From: Hemicentrotus pulcherrimus
Lineage: Eukaryota; Echinodermata; Echinoidea; Camarodonta; Strongylocentrotidae
Length of the DNA stretch: 22,560 bases
Reading direction: 5' to 3'
NCBI GenBank assembly: GCA_003118195.1
Contig: BEXV01000017.1
Location: 41,228 to 63,787, forward strand
The stretch's first letter is position 1; every line of letters starts with the position of its first letter. The notes beneath the pieces are model-generated. The model made no database searches, had not been told where the DNA came from, and saw only the letters and a list, made by a program, of their open reading frames with translations. A program made the position numbers and the translations under genes. Shown piece after piece: positions 9,686-18,640 of this stretch.

Positions 9686-10090
9686 CGGAAATCATTTTAA
9701 CCTCTTGGTTTTAATACTCACAATAATAGAACTATGATATATAACAGGTTTGTATTCCTATTGTTTATAGGGGACAATGATTGTATAGCAGTTTATATAT
9801 AAAACAACTGAATGCGAGAATGAATCATCCGAAGGTGACCTTTTGGGGCCGTTGTATGTGCAATAGACCCATTGCGATTTAGCTTGACTGTGGCAAAATA
9901 TTGATTGGTTCGTTCATAATTCAAGGACTCGCTTAATACAAAGTATTGTTTCCAATAATGCTTTCCGATGTACGTCCGAATGATTCTTTTGAAAATTGTA
10001 AACGGTTTCAGCGTATACTTTCCAAATTTCCTGATGAGAAAACATTACGGCTTGAGGTTACAATATTCTCGCGTCATCCTTACATCCCCT
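9686..10090. other. AT-rich stretch without recognisable features
   Basis: The open frame that begins near 9946 is short and runs into the CT microsatellite. No other signal is seen. Confidence 0.4.

Positions 10091-10117
<27 letters not shown>
10091..10117 (+). repeat. (TC)n microsatellite
   Basis: A pure TC run of about 27 bases is followed by a degenerate pyrimidine-rich stretch to about 10200. The Ser/Leu-rich frames across it are repeat translations. Confidence 0.95.
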
Positions 10118-10122
<5 letters not shown>

Positions 10123-10204
10123 ACTATCTTTGTTTCTGTGTCTCTGTTTTCCCGTGACCTTCCCTCTCTCATTCTAATTTTCATCCCCCTCTCAGCCTTT
10201 ATTA

Positions 10205-11970
10205 CCACATACCGTTCATATAAATCTATCTTTTAATTCTTATTACAAACTTGCCGCATACCTGAATCTACCGTGTATTTTACCATGATTATAATGCGTT
10301 GTAAAAGATAAGCTTGAGTTTTGGTAATGATAGAAAATAAATTCTCACAGAATCCAAAAAAAATTTACACTGAATGTTCAAGAATTAAAACAAATGACAT
10401 ATGCCAAACGATTTTAGTAGAAAATGTGTAGGGGCTGAGTAATGAGCACAGAAAGATAAGAAAATCAAGGTAAGTTGGCCCGACACCGTGTGCTTAACAT
10501 GGGCATAATAATATGTGCAAATAAGAGTTTTTACTGAAGATGTTTTCCAGCAAGTTTTTTTGTGAGTTCTTCTTTTATTTTACTGGTTGAAACAATCAAT
10601 CTACTGCAGGATAAATAATCCAGAATAAATTATAGCCATGTTCTCTCAGATTAGCTATACATTAAGCCATCTTGATGCAGTGTTGATTTTAATTGAATGT
10701 ACTAAAATAATGAATATCAAATCAATGTATCATAAAGAGTACCGTGGTGTGTTTACCAGAAAAGCGTAATTTTACCATCTTACCTCCTAACTGGTAATGA
10801 ACTTAAGTGAGTAGTATTGTAGTGAAGAGACTGGGAAATATGTATTGAATCTATATACAAAAGTCCTTCATTTTGAATGAACTTCGGAGAACATTCTAGT
10901 AATTTCCACAAAGTTTGTCACATATAGGGAGGATGTGGGTTTCTAAATAATGTACCGGTATCTATGCTGTTTCTAGTTGTCCTCTGCTTCCTATCTTTTG
11001 ACCAGATTATTTACATGTTAAAGCTATCCATTGACTTACGGCGCCTTACGATTTACAGTATAACATGTCCAAAGCTGATAATCAATCAATTGGTAACAAT
11101 CTAAAATGTCATAAAATATGATAACGAGTCGATTTAGATAAAAATCCGGTTCATGTAAATATCATGTGTCTGTCCTTAACATGCGATTCAGCCCGCATGA
11201 TTACTAAACACATCTACGCGTTGAGAGGTGTAAAGGATTTGAACGACCATTCTTCTGCCAGGATATAGGATCTGTTATTAATAAAACAGAACAGATCATT
11301 TCAAAACTTGAATAATATACTTTTCAAATTAAGTATCACTATACCATCACTATTTCCCCTTTTTCCAAATGATTTAATTATAGTCTCCTACGTGAATTTT
11401 TTTTTCAAACGACAAACATAAAAGAGGCCTGTATTATACTTTTAAAAAACAGACGTTAGGGGATATAAAGCTCTTGTTCAAAATCGTGTTTGACAATGGG
11501 AGTTAGTCTGAGATATCAGTGTTCTCGTGGTAAACGTAATCTTAGACGCTAAAAATGGAGCTTACGGACCATGATTCAAAGTTAGTTTAACAAAAAGAGA
11601 ACTTGTCTCCCGGTCTATCTTCCTTGGTAAAACACGATTTTAGAGACTGAGAGATTAAACCCATCTTTGTAGAGTACGGCCATAATCTGATAATGGAATC
11701 CTTCATTAAATGTTCCTATCTGCAACCAAACGAAATAGCGCAAGTTTAATTTAAATACCGACCACATCTAAGACCTCACTGATTGTGTCAGGCTAATGGC
11801 CCTTCTACAGCTCCAGTCAGTCAAAATAATTTATGTTCACAATTCCATAATACGATACACGAATACTTGGACACGTATTTGGCATACCTTGTACCTACTT
11901 ATTACATACATACATATACCGACTGGATATAACTTAACCCTGCTAATACTGTGTTATAAATATGAAATTC
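10205..11970. other. Long AT-rich stretch without recognisable features
   Basis: Nearly 1.8 kb holds only short chance ORFs, scattered poly-A and poly-T, and no repeat pair that I can find. It is compatible with intron or intergenic DNA. Confidence 0.5.
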
Positions 11971-11979
11971 ATTTCGTCA

Positions 11980-12095
11980 CCAGCGCATTGTGTTGATGGT
12001 ATTTTTGAAGGTTCGATCCTGGAGGCGGATAGGAGCAACCGGGTGGACAAAGCTAACAGACCTTTGGCAATGTAGCGCAGTATGACGAGGATTGG
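11980..12095 (+). repeat. Possible decayed tRNA-derived SINE relic
   Basis: GGTTCGATCC at 12010-12019 matches the Pol III B box (T-arm) consensus. AGCGCATTGTGTTG about 25 bases upstream is only loosely A-box-like and closer than normal. The following sequence does not visibly share the CTCTCCACCCA body of the other two SINEs. A chance B-box match is quite possible. Confidence 0.2.
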
Positions 12096-12099
12096 TCAT

Positions 12100-12870
12100 T
12101 TGAGTGGCAGATACTCATCTGCTTTTAAATAAATCAAACATGGCCAAGATGCAAAACAGTCCTGTTACTGATCTTGTCATCCTCAATTAAAAAAATTGTT
12201 CAAATGAATAATCGAAATATATAATTATAATTTTGTGGAAAGGACATAATATCGGAGAGAGTTGAGAATTTTTTTTAGTCTTCTCAGTCTTTACAGGGAG
12301 TTGGTAGAGTCCGATGTTTAAGACTATCCATTCATTCAAAATCTTCATATCAAAATTGTGTAAACTCGGGGTTAACCATGGACCTACTACGAATGTGCTT
12401 CCAGGTAGTTGAGGATGATTGTCAAAAAACAGTAATGACAATTCAGACATGAATGATTTAATGCTAAATATATTACTGATTGCGAATGTAGTATCGAAAA
12501 TCATATCGCTTGCTTTTATTAGTTTTTATCACCTTACGAAGTGTGGCAGCGGTGATCTTTTAAAATAACTATTGACCACATTGCGAGACAAACGAATATC
12601 ACTGGCGATATAATTTTCGATGAATGATTTACTCTACATTTTCAAAATGAAAAGCTGTTGAAAAAAAAACAATTGAGAAAATGAGACCCCCAAACATGTA
12701 GGAGTATGGGATTTGCAAATCGTTTAAATTGATCAGGTCATAAATATACTCACTAACAACATATTGAACAGAGTTGTTAATTTTAGTGGGTGGGAAGGCA
12801 GGGAAATTATATTGACTGTTAGTAATTTAAGAATGATGTGTATCCTATTCCGCGCATTCTTCTCATTATT
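12100..12870. other. AT-rich stretch without recognisable features
   Basis: A 105-codon minus-strand frame (12187-12504) is open but ends in Ile/Phe-rich AT sequence and shows no domain. I treat it as chance. Confidence 0.4.
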
Positions 12871-12879
12871 GCATTACTG

Positions 12880-12890
12880 CCCCCCCCCCC
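12880..12890 (+). repeat. C11 homopolymer
   Basis: Eleven C in a row, immediately before the trinucleotide tail that belongs to the minus-strand SINE. Confidence 0.9.
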
Positions 12891-12917
12891 ATAATTTATG
12901 GGGATCGACACATTAGG

Positions 12918-12984
12918 GTTTACTACTTCTACTACTTCTACTACTATTACTACTTTTACTACTACTACAATTACTACTACTACT
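12918..12984 (+). repeat. (TAC)n microsatellite, distal part of SINE tail
   Basis: TAC/TTC trinucleotides run up to the left end of the foldback element at 12985. TAC repeats resume just after that element at 13174. The simplest reading is one original trinucleotide tail of the minus-strand SINE, split by a later insertion. Confidence 0.85.
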
Positions 12985-13174
12985 ACTCTATAAAAAAAAG
13001 AGTGAATTTTCACTCTATTTTCACTTTCTTGGGAGTGACGTCCGTGATCACTAATTGTTCAGGAGTAAATATCGATGCTCTCTAAGAAGAAAAGAGTGAA
13101 TGTTCACTAAATTTTCACTACATTTTCACTCTCCAGAAGAGTGACGTCCGTTATCACTCGATTTTTTAGAGAGT
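12985..13174. mobile_element. 190-bp foldback/MITE-like element inserted in (TAC)n
   Basis: The two ends are inverted repeats of about 21 bases with three or four differences: ACTCTATAAAAAAAAGAGTG at the left, and the reverse complement of a TCACTCGATTTTTTAGAGAG string at the right. Inside are two roughly 90-base subunits, one starting at 12985 and the other near 13077. Each carries AGTGAA/TTCACT palindromes and the shared string GAGTGACGTCCGT with ATCACT two bases later (13032-13051 and 13139-13158). It is flanked on both sides by TAC trinucleotides, so the target duplication cannot be told from the microsatellite. No coding capacity. It is probably a non-autonomous DNA element; an expanded satellite unit is the alternative. 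Confidence 0.65.
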
Positions 13175-13467
13175 ACTACTACTACTTCTTATAATAATTA
13201 TAATACTATCGATAATAATTGTAATCATAAAAATCATCATATCCACCACAGAAGGTGCTTAATGCACTCCGATATTACCCCGGCTCTGGTAGTCTACCGA
13301 TTTTGGTGCTGACAACATTCGCGAAATTCCTTCCTACCGGTGTTAATATAACACATGGGTGGAGAGTGGCAATGACTTGCCAAAAGACATTTGTGGTGTC
13401 GAGGGGATTCGAACCCCGTACTCAGCGTTTTATAATCCGTAGACTTGTCCACTACACCATAACACCT
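13175..13467 (-). mobile_element. tRNA-derived SINE, minus strand
   Basis: Reading on the minus strand from about 13467, a tRNA-like head (13394-13466) is followed by a body with CTTTTGGCAAG and CTCTCCACCCA. The body ends at GAGTGCATTAAGCACCTT near 13250 and continues into an ATT/GAT/TAG-type trinucleotide tail. The second SINE at 20051 shares CTCTCCACCCA at an equivalent distance from its B box. No clear target-site duplication is visible, and the far end of the tail was disrupted by the 190-bp insertion. SINEs are non-autonomous retroposons transcribed by Pol III and copied by a partner LINE; no partner LINE is seen in this window. Confidence 0.8.
13394..13466 (-). tRNA. tRNA-like head of the SINE (not a functional tRNA)
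   Basis: The element is 73 bases, the usual tRNA length. The acceptor arms GGTGTTA and CGACACC pair at six of seven positions with one G-U. The T arm has a GGGG/CCCC stem around the standard loop TTCGAAT, giving a perfect B box, and an A-box-like TAGTGGACAAG lies at the normal place. The D stem and anticodon stem do not pair, so no anticodon can be assigned with confidence. It is a Pol III promoter module rather than a translation tRNA. Confidence 0.6.
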
Positions 13468-13604
13468 CTTTGACATATTTATGACACTCTTTTGAAGTAA
13501 TTCAGTAGTTCTACATCTTATATAGATACATGAGACATGTATCCCCATTGCTTTATGGGCATACAGTTCTTAACCTGTGGAGGTGATGCAAATTCAGCAT
13601 GTGA

Positions 13605-14275
13605 ATGCTCTGTGGTGCACTCACACTGTGACAAACTTGGCATCCACAGTGTTTCAATTATAATATCTCACACTGTGTCTCATAGTGCGAAGCAGTGTTA
13701 ACACTGTGTTTTACAATAGTCAACACTCGGAAAGTGTCCCGAAACCCTTATACTACGGCTACACTACTATTACTGGGTTGCCACAGTTCGCTCTACTGTG
13801 TTACGCAGTGCATAAACATTATAAAGAGTGTGACCACAGTGTTTCCACATAGCCCAAACTAGCAAAATGTGGCTACAACGTGTCACAAGGTAAAATGTAA
13901 ACACAGTTAACATGGTGAAAGTGTTCCAAATTTCACCTGTAGCTACACTGTGGTGAGTGTATTTCATAGTTATCTACCACAGTGTGATACACAGTGTCAC
14001 ACAGTCTGAAAACATTATATCTTGGCACACAGCGTTTTCTCATCATTAAGACCTGTAAAGTGGTAAAAATTTGAAAGCACTGTAAGTATGAGAGTTAACA
14101 CAGCGTTGTCACTTAGTCCATATCCCCTGTGACTATACTGTGATATACGTTGTGTGAGTTTTGTGGTGAACACAGCGATTTACGCTGTGTAAAACAGCAG
14201 CGTTAAGTGTAAAAACAGCGATTGATTTCACACAGAAAAATGAGGAGAGTGTTCAAAATCTATTCACTCTGTGCT
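13605..14275. repeat. Cluster of CACTGTG/CACAGTG motifs in both orientations
   Basis: Eight exact copies of the 7-mer CACTGTG or its reverse complement CACAGTG occur between 13624 and 13996: forward at 13624, 13671, 13702 and 13946, reverse at 13645, 13835, 13978 and 13990. Many one-mismatch copies surround them. From about 14025 the variant CACAGCG/CGCTGTG takes over. Local palindromes include CAGTGTTAACACTG (13693-13706) and ACACAGCG-attta-CGCTGTGT (14170-14190). The spacing is irregular, so this is not a simple tandem satellite. No long ORF with a recognisable product lies inside. Chance would give well under one copy in this length. Confidence 0.8.
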
Positions 14276-14520
14276 TGTTCTCTCTGCCATTTCCTTGGTG
14301 GCCTTTTTGTGTAATACAATGTCATATCTAACTCTTAAAATGTTCTGATTCTTCTCAATAATTACACCGCAGTTAAACTTCACACTATGTGTGAGAAAGA
14401 ATATGTTTGCGTGTATGTATGTGTGCACTTTGGGTGTGTGCTACACAGTTGTGTTTCTCATACACCCATAACGTTGGAATAAATGTTATTTACCCTTTTT
14501 TTTTTTTTAAGTGAAATGCA
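14276..14520. other. GT-leaning stretch and poly-T
   Basis: A degenerate GT-rich patch lies at about 14390-14455, followed by a poly-T run near 14498-14508. No gene signal is seen. Confidence 0.5.
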
Positions 14521-14528
14521 AATATGAT

Positions 14529-14569
14529 TTGTTGTTGATTCACATCTTCAACAACAACAACAACAACAA
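14529..14569 (+). repeat. Hairpin grading into (ACA)n microsatellite
   Basis: TTGTTGTTGA at 14529-14538 pairs perfectly with TCAACAACAA at 14548-14557, leaving a nine-base loop. The right arm continues as an ACA run to about 14569. Confidence 0.7.
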
Positions 14570-15340
14570 GTTCACATCTCAAACTGTATTAATAAATTTA
14601 AAGAGTCATAGAGTTTGATCGATAAAGTTTCGAGAAGATAAGCTCTATCTTTCAACAGTAAACTGTATTGTCACAATCATTTCATGAAAAGAGGTACAAA
14701 ATTATTCCAACTTGAAATGTTTATAGATAACAGTGTATATACATTTTGTACATAATATATAATAATATGATTTCAAACGTACCTTCGTATCGAGATTCAA
14801 CTACTATTTCGGTGTTGTTGTTTTTTTATTTTTTATTGTTTGTTATAACTATAGCCACGAATAAAATAAGTATGCACTTTAGGATAAAAGTAAAAGAAAT
14901 AAAAGGTCAAGTTCAAACCCTCATAGTAAATTGCATAGAACAGACACAAAAATAAATCGCAAAGAAAAAGTTGGCATGAACAATAAAAGAAACGAAGTGA
15001 GAAGGTTATACAAAGACACCACAATGATTAATTTCATGTTTATTCCATTTGGAAATATAGAACAAAATCAACATCAGCACAGTTTTGAACATACACATGC
15101 ATAGATTATCCTTGATACAGTATAGCTTTCCTCCTATTGGGAAAAGGGGAAACCTGTGTCAAGTTTTTAGGTTTCAGAAACTTGTATTTCCATAGGCAAC
15201 AAGCCGGAGGAAATGTAGATTTATAAGATGATATTTATTACAAGACAACTAAAAACAAGTATTCGAAGCAGTTTTACTTATGTATGATCTGCGTTCATAA
15301 TCTCGCTCCCCACGTAAATCCATGCGTCACAAGAAGCATC
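14570..15340. other. AT-rich stretch without recognisable features
   Basis: Short frames on both strands near 14746-15024 are low-complexity and lack any domain. Nothing else is supported. Confidence 0.45.
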
Positions 15341-15354
15341 AAGCGGGTAAATAG

Positions 15355-15600
15355 CGCGAGAAAAGCAGATAAATAGAGAGGAAGACGAGAACAAGAGATA
15401 GAGAAGAGCAAGAGAAAGGGGAGAGATGGCGGTGGAGGGGGGGGGGCGAGACAAAGACTTTCTCCATCCCTGTCGCATAATAAGGAGTGGATATTGAACA
15501 CAAGGACGACATTATACATCTTCTCGTCCTCTCTCTCTCTCTCCTTCTCTCTGTACGACTGTCTCCGACTCTTCTTGCATCTTTCTCTATCTGCATGCAT
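15355..15600. repeat. Purine tract facing a pyrimidine tract, with G10 between
   Basis: A plus-strand purine tract (about 15355-15430) is followed by G10 (15437-15446). About 70 bases on comes a pyrimidine tract (about 15518-15597) containing a (CT)n run near 15530-15542. The outer edges match as inverted strings: GCAGATA near 15366 and TATCTGC near 15589. The two arms could pair imperfectly, or this may be two unrelated simple repeats. The 112-121-residue frames here are by-products of the repeats. Confidence 0.6.
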
Positions 15601-16120
15601 TAAAGCGATTTCGACTCGATCTCGAAATGTCAATATTATGATTACGTCTATTTATAGATGCGCTTTAAAAACTACAATTCTCCGGAAGGGGTGCGTTACT
15701 CGCCAACACAGGGTATACATCTTACATTGTGTGCGCCATATAGTCCTATTGCATTGTACGTACTGCAATCATGTAAGGAAGAGATGTACAAGGCATATAC
15801 ATCTCCTTGAATATTTTGAGGATAGCGTAATAGTATACATAAAAGAACTAAATGCTTGATCTTTTTGTTACCATTAAACTATCATAATCCTTATTGTTAA
15901 TGGAAATTTGGTAACCATTTCAAAATGAATACGAATAGAGAAAATAATAAACTCCTATTATATTACAGAAACATCGTAGCTTTATTATCTTAAATAACAT
16001 TCGAGACAACGTTTTGTTTAATATTATATTCATGAAGGCATCTCCAGTAATCTTCAAAAATGAAACGAAACACAATCGCAAAGACGTTTAAAAAATCAAC
16101 GCAAGGTCAATCTACTGTAT
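15601..16120. other. Stretch without recognisable features
   Basis: The plus-strand frame open to 15859 carries no motif or membrane pattern that I recognise; its start lies in the CT tract. The rest is AT-rich filler. Confidence 0.45.
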
Positions 16121-16124
16121 ATTA

Positions 16125-16648
16125 TTTAAAGGTACTATGTCCCATTTGCAGGCCCAAAAATGAAAAGATTAAATTCTAACGGCATTTGAAAGACAATACT
16201 AATTTAGAACTTCCCTTAAAAAAAAAGGGGGGGGGGCTTGAAAATGTCTTTAAGTGAGAAAATTACGACTATTAGTTGTCGAATCGACTTAGGAGCTATA
16301 GAGCCAGTAAGTAACAGTCTGATTTTTCAGACCATTGTACCGAATGGTCGTACTTTTTATGCTGCGCAAAGATTCAATTACAAGATGTAGGTTATTGATG
16401 TAAACAATTAATGCTCATACCCTTTACAGCTCATTTTATATATGTTATTTAATACCAAATATGAAAAAAGCCAGTCAGTCACTCAATAGTGTCTGACAGG
16501 GAAGTCTAGCAAGTAAACAGGTTTCCTTGCAAAATTTGAATATTAGGACACTGCTAACGTTTAAATTTAACAGATAGAACATACATGACATATAATTCCT
16601 GCAAAGTTCTACAGAATTTGGCTGCAAAAGGGACATAGTATCTTTAAA
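16125..16648. mobile_element. 524-bp MITE with about 28-bp terminal inverted repeats
   Basis: The left end reads TTTAAAGGTACTATGTCCC then ATTTGCAGG. The right end, reverse complemented, reads TTTAAAGATACTATGTCCC then TTTTGCAGC. The arms match at about 25 of 28 positions. TTTAAA at both ends is itself palindromic, so the target duplication may be TTAA (as piggyBac-type elements produce) or may lie inside the repeat; the sequence cannot decide. The interior has an A9G10 tract (about 16218-16236), a GTCTGA-tttt-TCAGAC hairpin (16317-16332) and an ACCATT/AATGGT hairpin (16331-16348). It has no transposase frame, so it must be mobilised in trans. Confidence 0.8.
16227..16236 (+). repeat. G10 homopolymer inside the MITE
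   Basis: Ten G follow nine A. Its presence inside a mobile element suggests that some poly-G tracts in this genome may be carried by transposons. Confidence 0.9.
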
Positions 16649-16811
16649 GGAAGCCTTTTCCTATCATGTAGCATGTCATTGCATTTTTTGTCTATTTTAA
16701 AAGACGATGAATAATGACATAGAAATTGCCATGGTTGTTTCTTGAAAGTCTTTAAGATCGTGTTGAAATATCACATTCGTTTACGTCCATGCAAACTTTT
16801 CAACCCTGCAG

Positions 16812-16884
16812 ACGACAGGCCGTGAGCCGATCGATATTATCGTCATGGATAATCGCCAGCTAAGTTGGCGATTCCAGGCACTCG
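16812..16884 (+). CDS. Candidate 73-nt internal exon, unrecognised
   Basis: An acceptor-like site (pyrimidine-rich TTTTCAACCCTGCAG ending at 16811) and a strong donor-like site (TCG|GTAAGA at 16885) bracket 73 bases that are open in only one of the three plus frames. The frame gives 24 codons plus one base and a peptide starting TTGREPIDIIVMDNRQLSWR, which I do not recognise. Against a coding role, the same bases form two adjacent hairpins: ATTATC-gtcatg-GATAAT (16836-16853) and AATCGCCA-gctaagt-TGGCGATT (16851-16873). The hairpins also put two GATA cores close together, so a regulatory element or structured RNA is a fair alternative. Confidence 0.2.
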
Positions 16885-16890
16885 GTAAGA

Positions 16891-18000
16891 CGCTGAATAT
16901 ACAAGGAATATTATCAACTTTGCCCTCTCACTTCGATTTTACACTCGACGATGAAATCTGAAACATTCTTCAATCGGGAAAAATGAGAGTGTGTCATGAC
17001 GTCAACAGCTATAAGGTACTGCTTGTTCAACATGACATGTTTAGGGAACATTTATATCGTCCTTCTTTTCTTTTTTTTAATCGTAAGAAGAAAAAGAAAA
17101 TAGAAAAAATGTATCAACGTTCACCAAGGAAAATTCAATAAGAATGTTACAAATTATTTTCCTGGCGAAGTACTAATAATTTATTGGATGAACCAAATGG
17201 TTGATTAAAACCTACTCTTGCTTCATCCAACTCTGCCACGCCGTGTGAGAGGTGAAAACGTAAAAACGTAAAAAGCGTAAATGCAAATTGAACAGTGCAG
17301 GTATTTATTTGAATTACGGAACATGCACCGACTTCCTTTCTAACTTTGACTACCGCAGATAATGATGCACAATAAACGTTTGATGACGTTAAGAAAAGGC
17401 AGTTTCTTATCATTGTTAAATATATATGATAGTAGGCTAGCTGTGAAGTACAAATTAAATGTGATTTTCGTTTTAACCACCATGTACATATAGGACGAAA
17501 TCGCATTATTAGTCGACAAAATATCGACCTACAGAGTTAGCCGAGGCTGCTTTCCCGCTCGTAGGCAATTAGTTTTTCTCCGTGAAAACAGTGTCAATAG
17601 AACAATCATTGATGCTGAAGTAAAACAGAATAATCAAAGCAAAACGTGACTGGAACACAGAGAGGGACCCTTTAATTGATTATCTGATCAAACATAGTGC
17701 AGAGAAGGGCATTTTGAATTAGTATTTCATTTGTTCTGCAATGATAATTACTACTCTTCTTCCCATTGTCTGTACCTTCTATTGATTCTGGATTTAGTTC
17801 GTACGTGAGCATTGTGCGCGCAGCGGGTTTTGGGCATTGTAAGTAATTAGGACTTAGGAATATTACATTGTTCAATTTGAATACATTAATAGATAAATGA
17901 ATTACATAAATAAATGGATAAATTAATAATCAAGTAAAGAAAAGAAAAACAGAATAATAAACTAAAAGACAAATAAAAAGATATGTTTTTGGTTTTTAAA
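16891..18000. other. Stretch without recognisable genes
   Basis: A 119-codon minus-strand frame (17147-17506) is the longest here that is not repeat-derived, but it has irregular composition with many Cys, Leu and Phe and no domain. A CpG-rich string TGTGCGCGCAGCG lies near 17813-17825. Confidence 0.4.
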
Positions 18001-18020
18001 CAGTGACTACTTCTCTTGAA

Positions 18021-18042
18021 CCCCCCCTCCCCCTCTCCCCCG
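18021..18042 (+). repeat. C-rich tract
   Basis: Runs of seven, five and about six C are separated by T or TCT. Confidence 0.85.
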
Positions 18043-18520
18043 CATGACACAAATTTCTCCTCAATAGTTGGACCCACTACGCATAGAATTAACGAATAGT
18101 CTGAGACACAAGTTATATCGTCTACAGAGATATAAATAGTAATTGATCATGTTTGATATATTATGACAGTCCTAAGAGCATTAAAACCCAGATCCTTTAT
18201 AATCATGTATCCATTTTGTTCTGGCTGTCGTAATTTCAATTTAAAAAACGCTATAACTTACAAAATATTTAATGACCTTTGTACCTTAGCCGGTACTCCA
18301 ACAGGAAGGATTATTTTGTCTTCAAAATGGCAGAACTGTAGGGGGATGGCTACAACAGGGCAACTACCCAAACACTTTCGTTGCAAATCCCCCTTTGCCC
18401 TGAATTTAATGATCAAACCTGTACACTCTGATATGTCCTGGGCTGTTCATTTAATACATTTTCTTGGGAATTTTTTTTTCTAATTGAAATTTAAATGCAA
18501 TATTTATTCACATGTTTATA
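18043..18520. other. Stretch with one unrecognised open frame
   Basis: A 106-codon plus-strand frame (18163-18483) is open. It has a mixed composition with several Cys and Lys but ends in a poly-T-derived Phe run, and I recognise no domain or splice context. Treated as probably chance. Confidence 0.35.
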
Positions 18521-18524
18521 AAAG

Positions 18525-18640
18525 TGATAACAATAATAATGATCATAATGATAATAACTATATTAATTGAAATAATAGTTATAACAATAGTGATAATAAT
18601 AAAACTACTACTAACCATCATCATCCTCATGATTTTCGTA
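18525..18640 (+). repeat. Degenerate AAT/GAT trinucleotide repeat with inverted repeat
   Basis: ATA/AAT/GAT units run over about 110 bases and end in CTACTACTAAC and CATCATCATCC. ATAACTAT near 18554 pairs with ATAGTTAT near 18575. It resembles the trinucleotide SINE tail at 13.2 kb, but no SINE body adjoins it. Confidence 0.6.

Noticed and set aside
9946..10236. 96-residue ORF with a Ser/Leu hydrophobic segment
   Set aside because: The Ser/Leu part is the (TC)n microsatellite in translation.
12187..12504. 105-residue minus-strand ORF
   Set aside because: Its end is AT-derived Ile/Phe/Tyr sequence and no domain is seen.
13394..13466. Functional tRNA gene
   Set aside because: The acceptor and T arms pair, but the D and anticodon stems do not, and the sequence continues directly into a SINE body.
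13605..14275. CRISPR array for the regularly recurring motif
   Set aside because: The motif is only 7-10 bases, occurs in both orientations and at irregular spacing, and the window has animal-type repeats.
15494..15859. 121-residue plus-strand ORF
   Set aside because: The start lies in a CT tract and the rest shows no domain, signal peptide or splice context.
17147..17506. 119-residue minus-strand ORF
   Set aside because: It has no family resemblance and irregular composition; one such frame is expected by chance in over 20 kb of six-frame sequence.
18163..18483. 106-residue plus-strand ORF with several Cys
   Set aside because: No regular Cys spacing such as a zinc finger, ends in a poly-T-derived Phe run, no supporting context.
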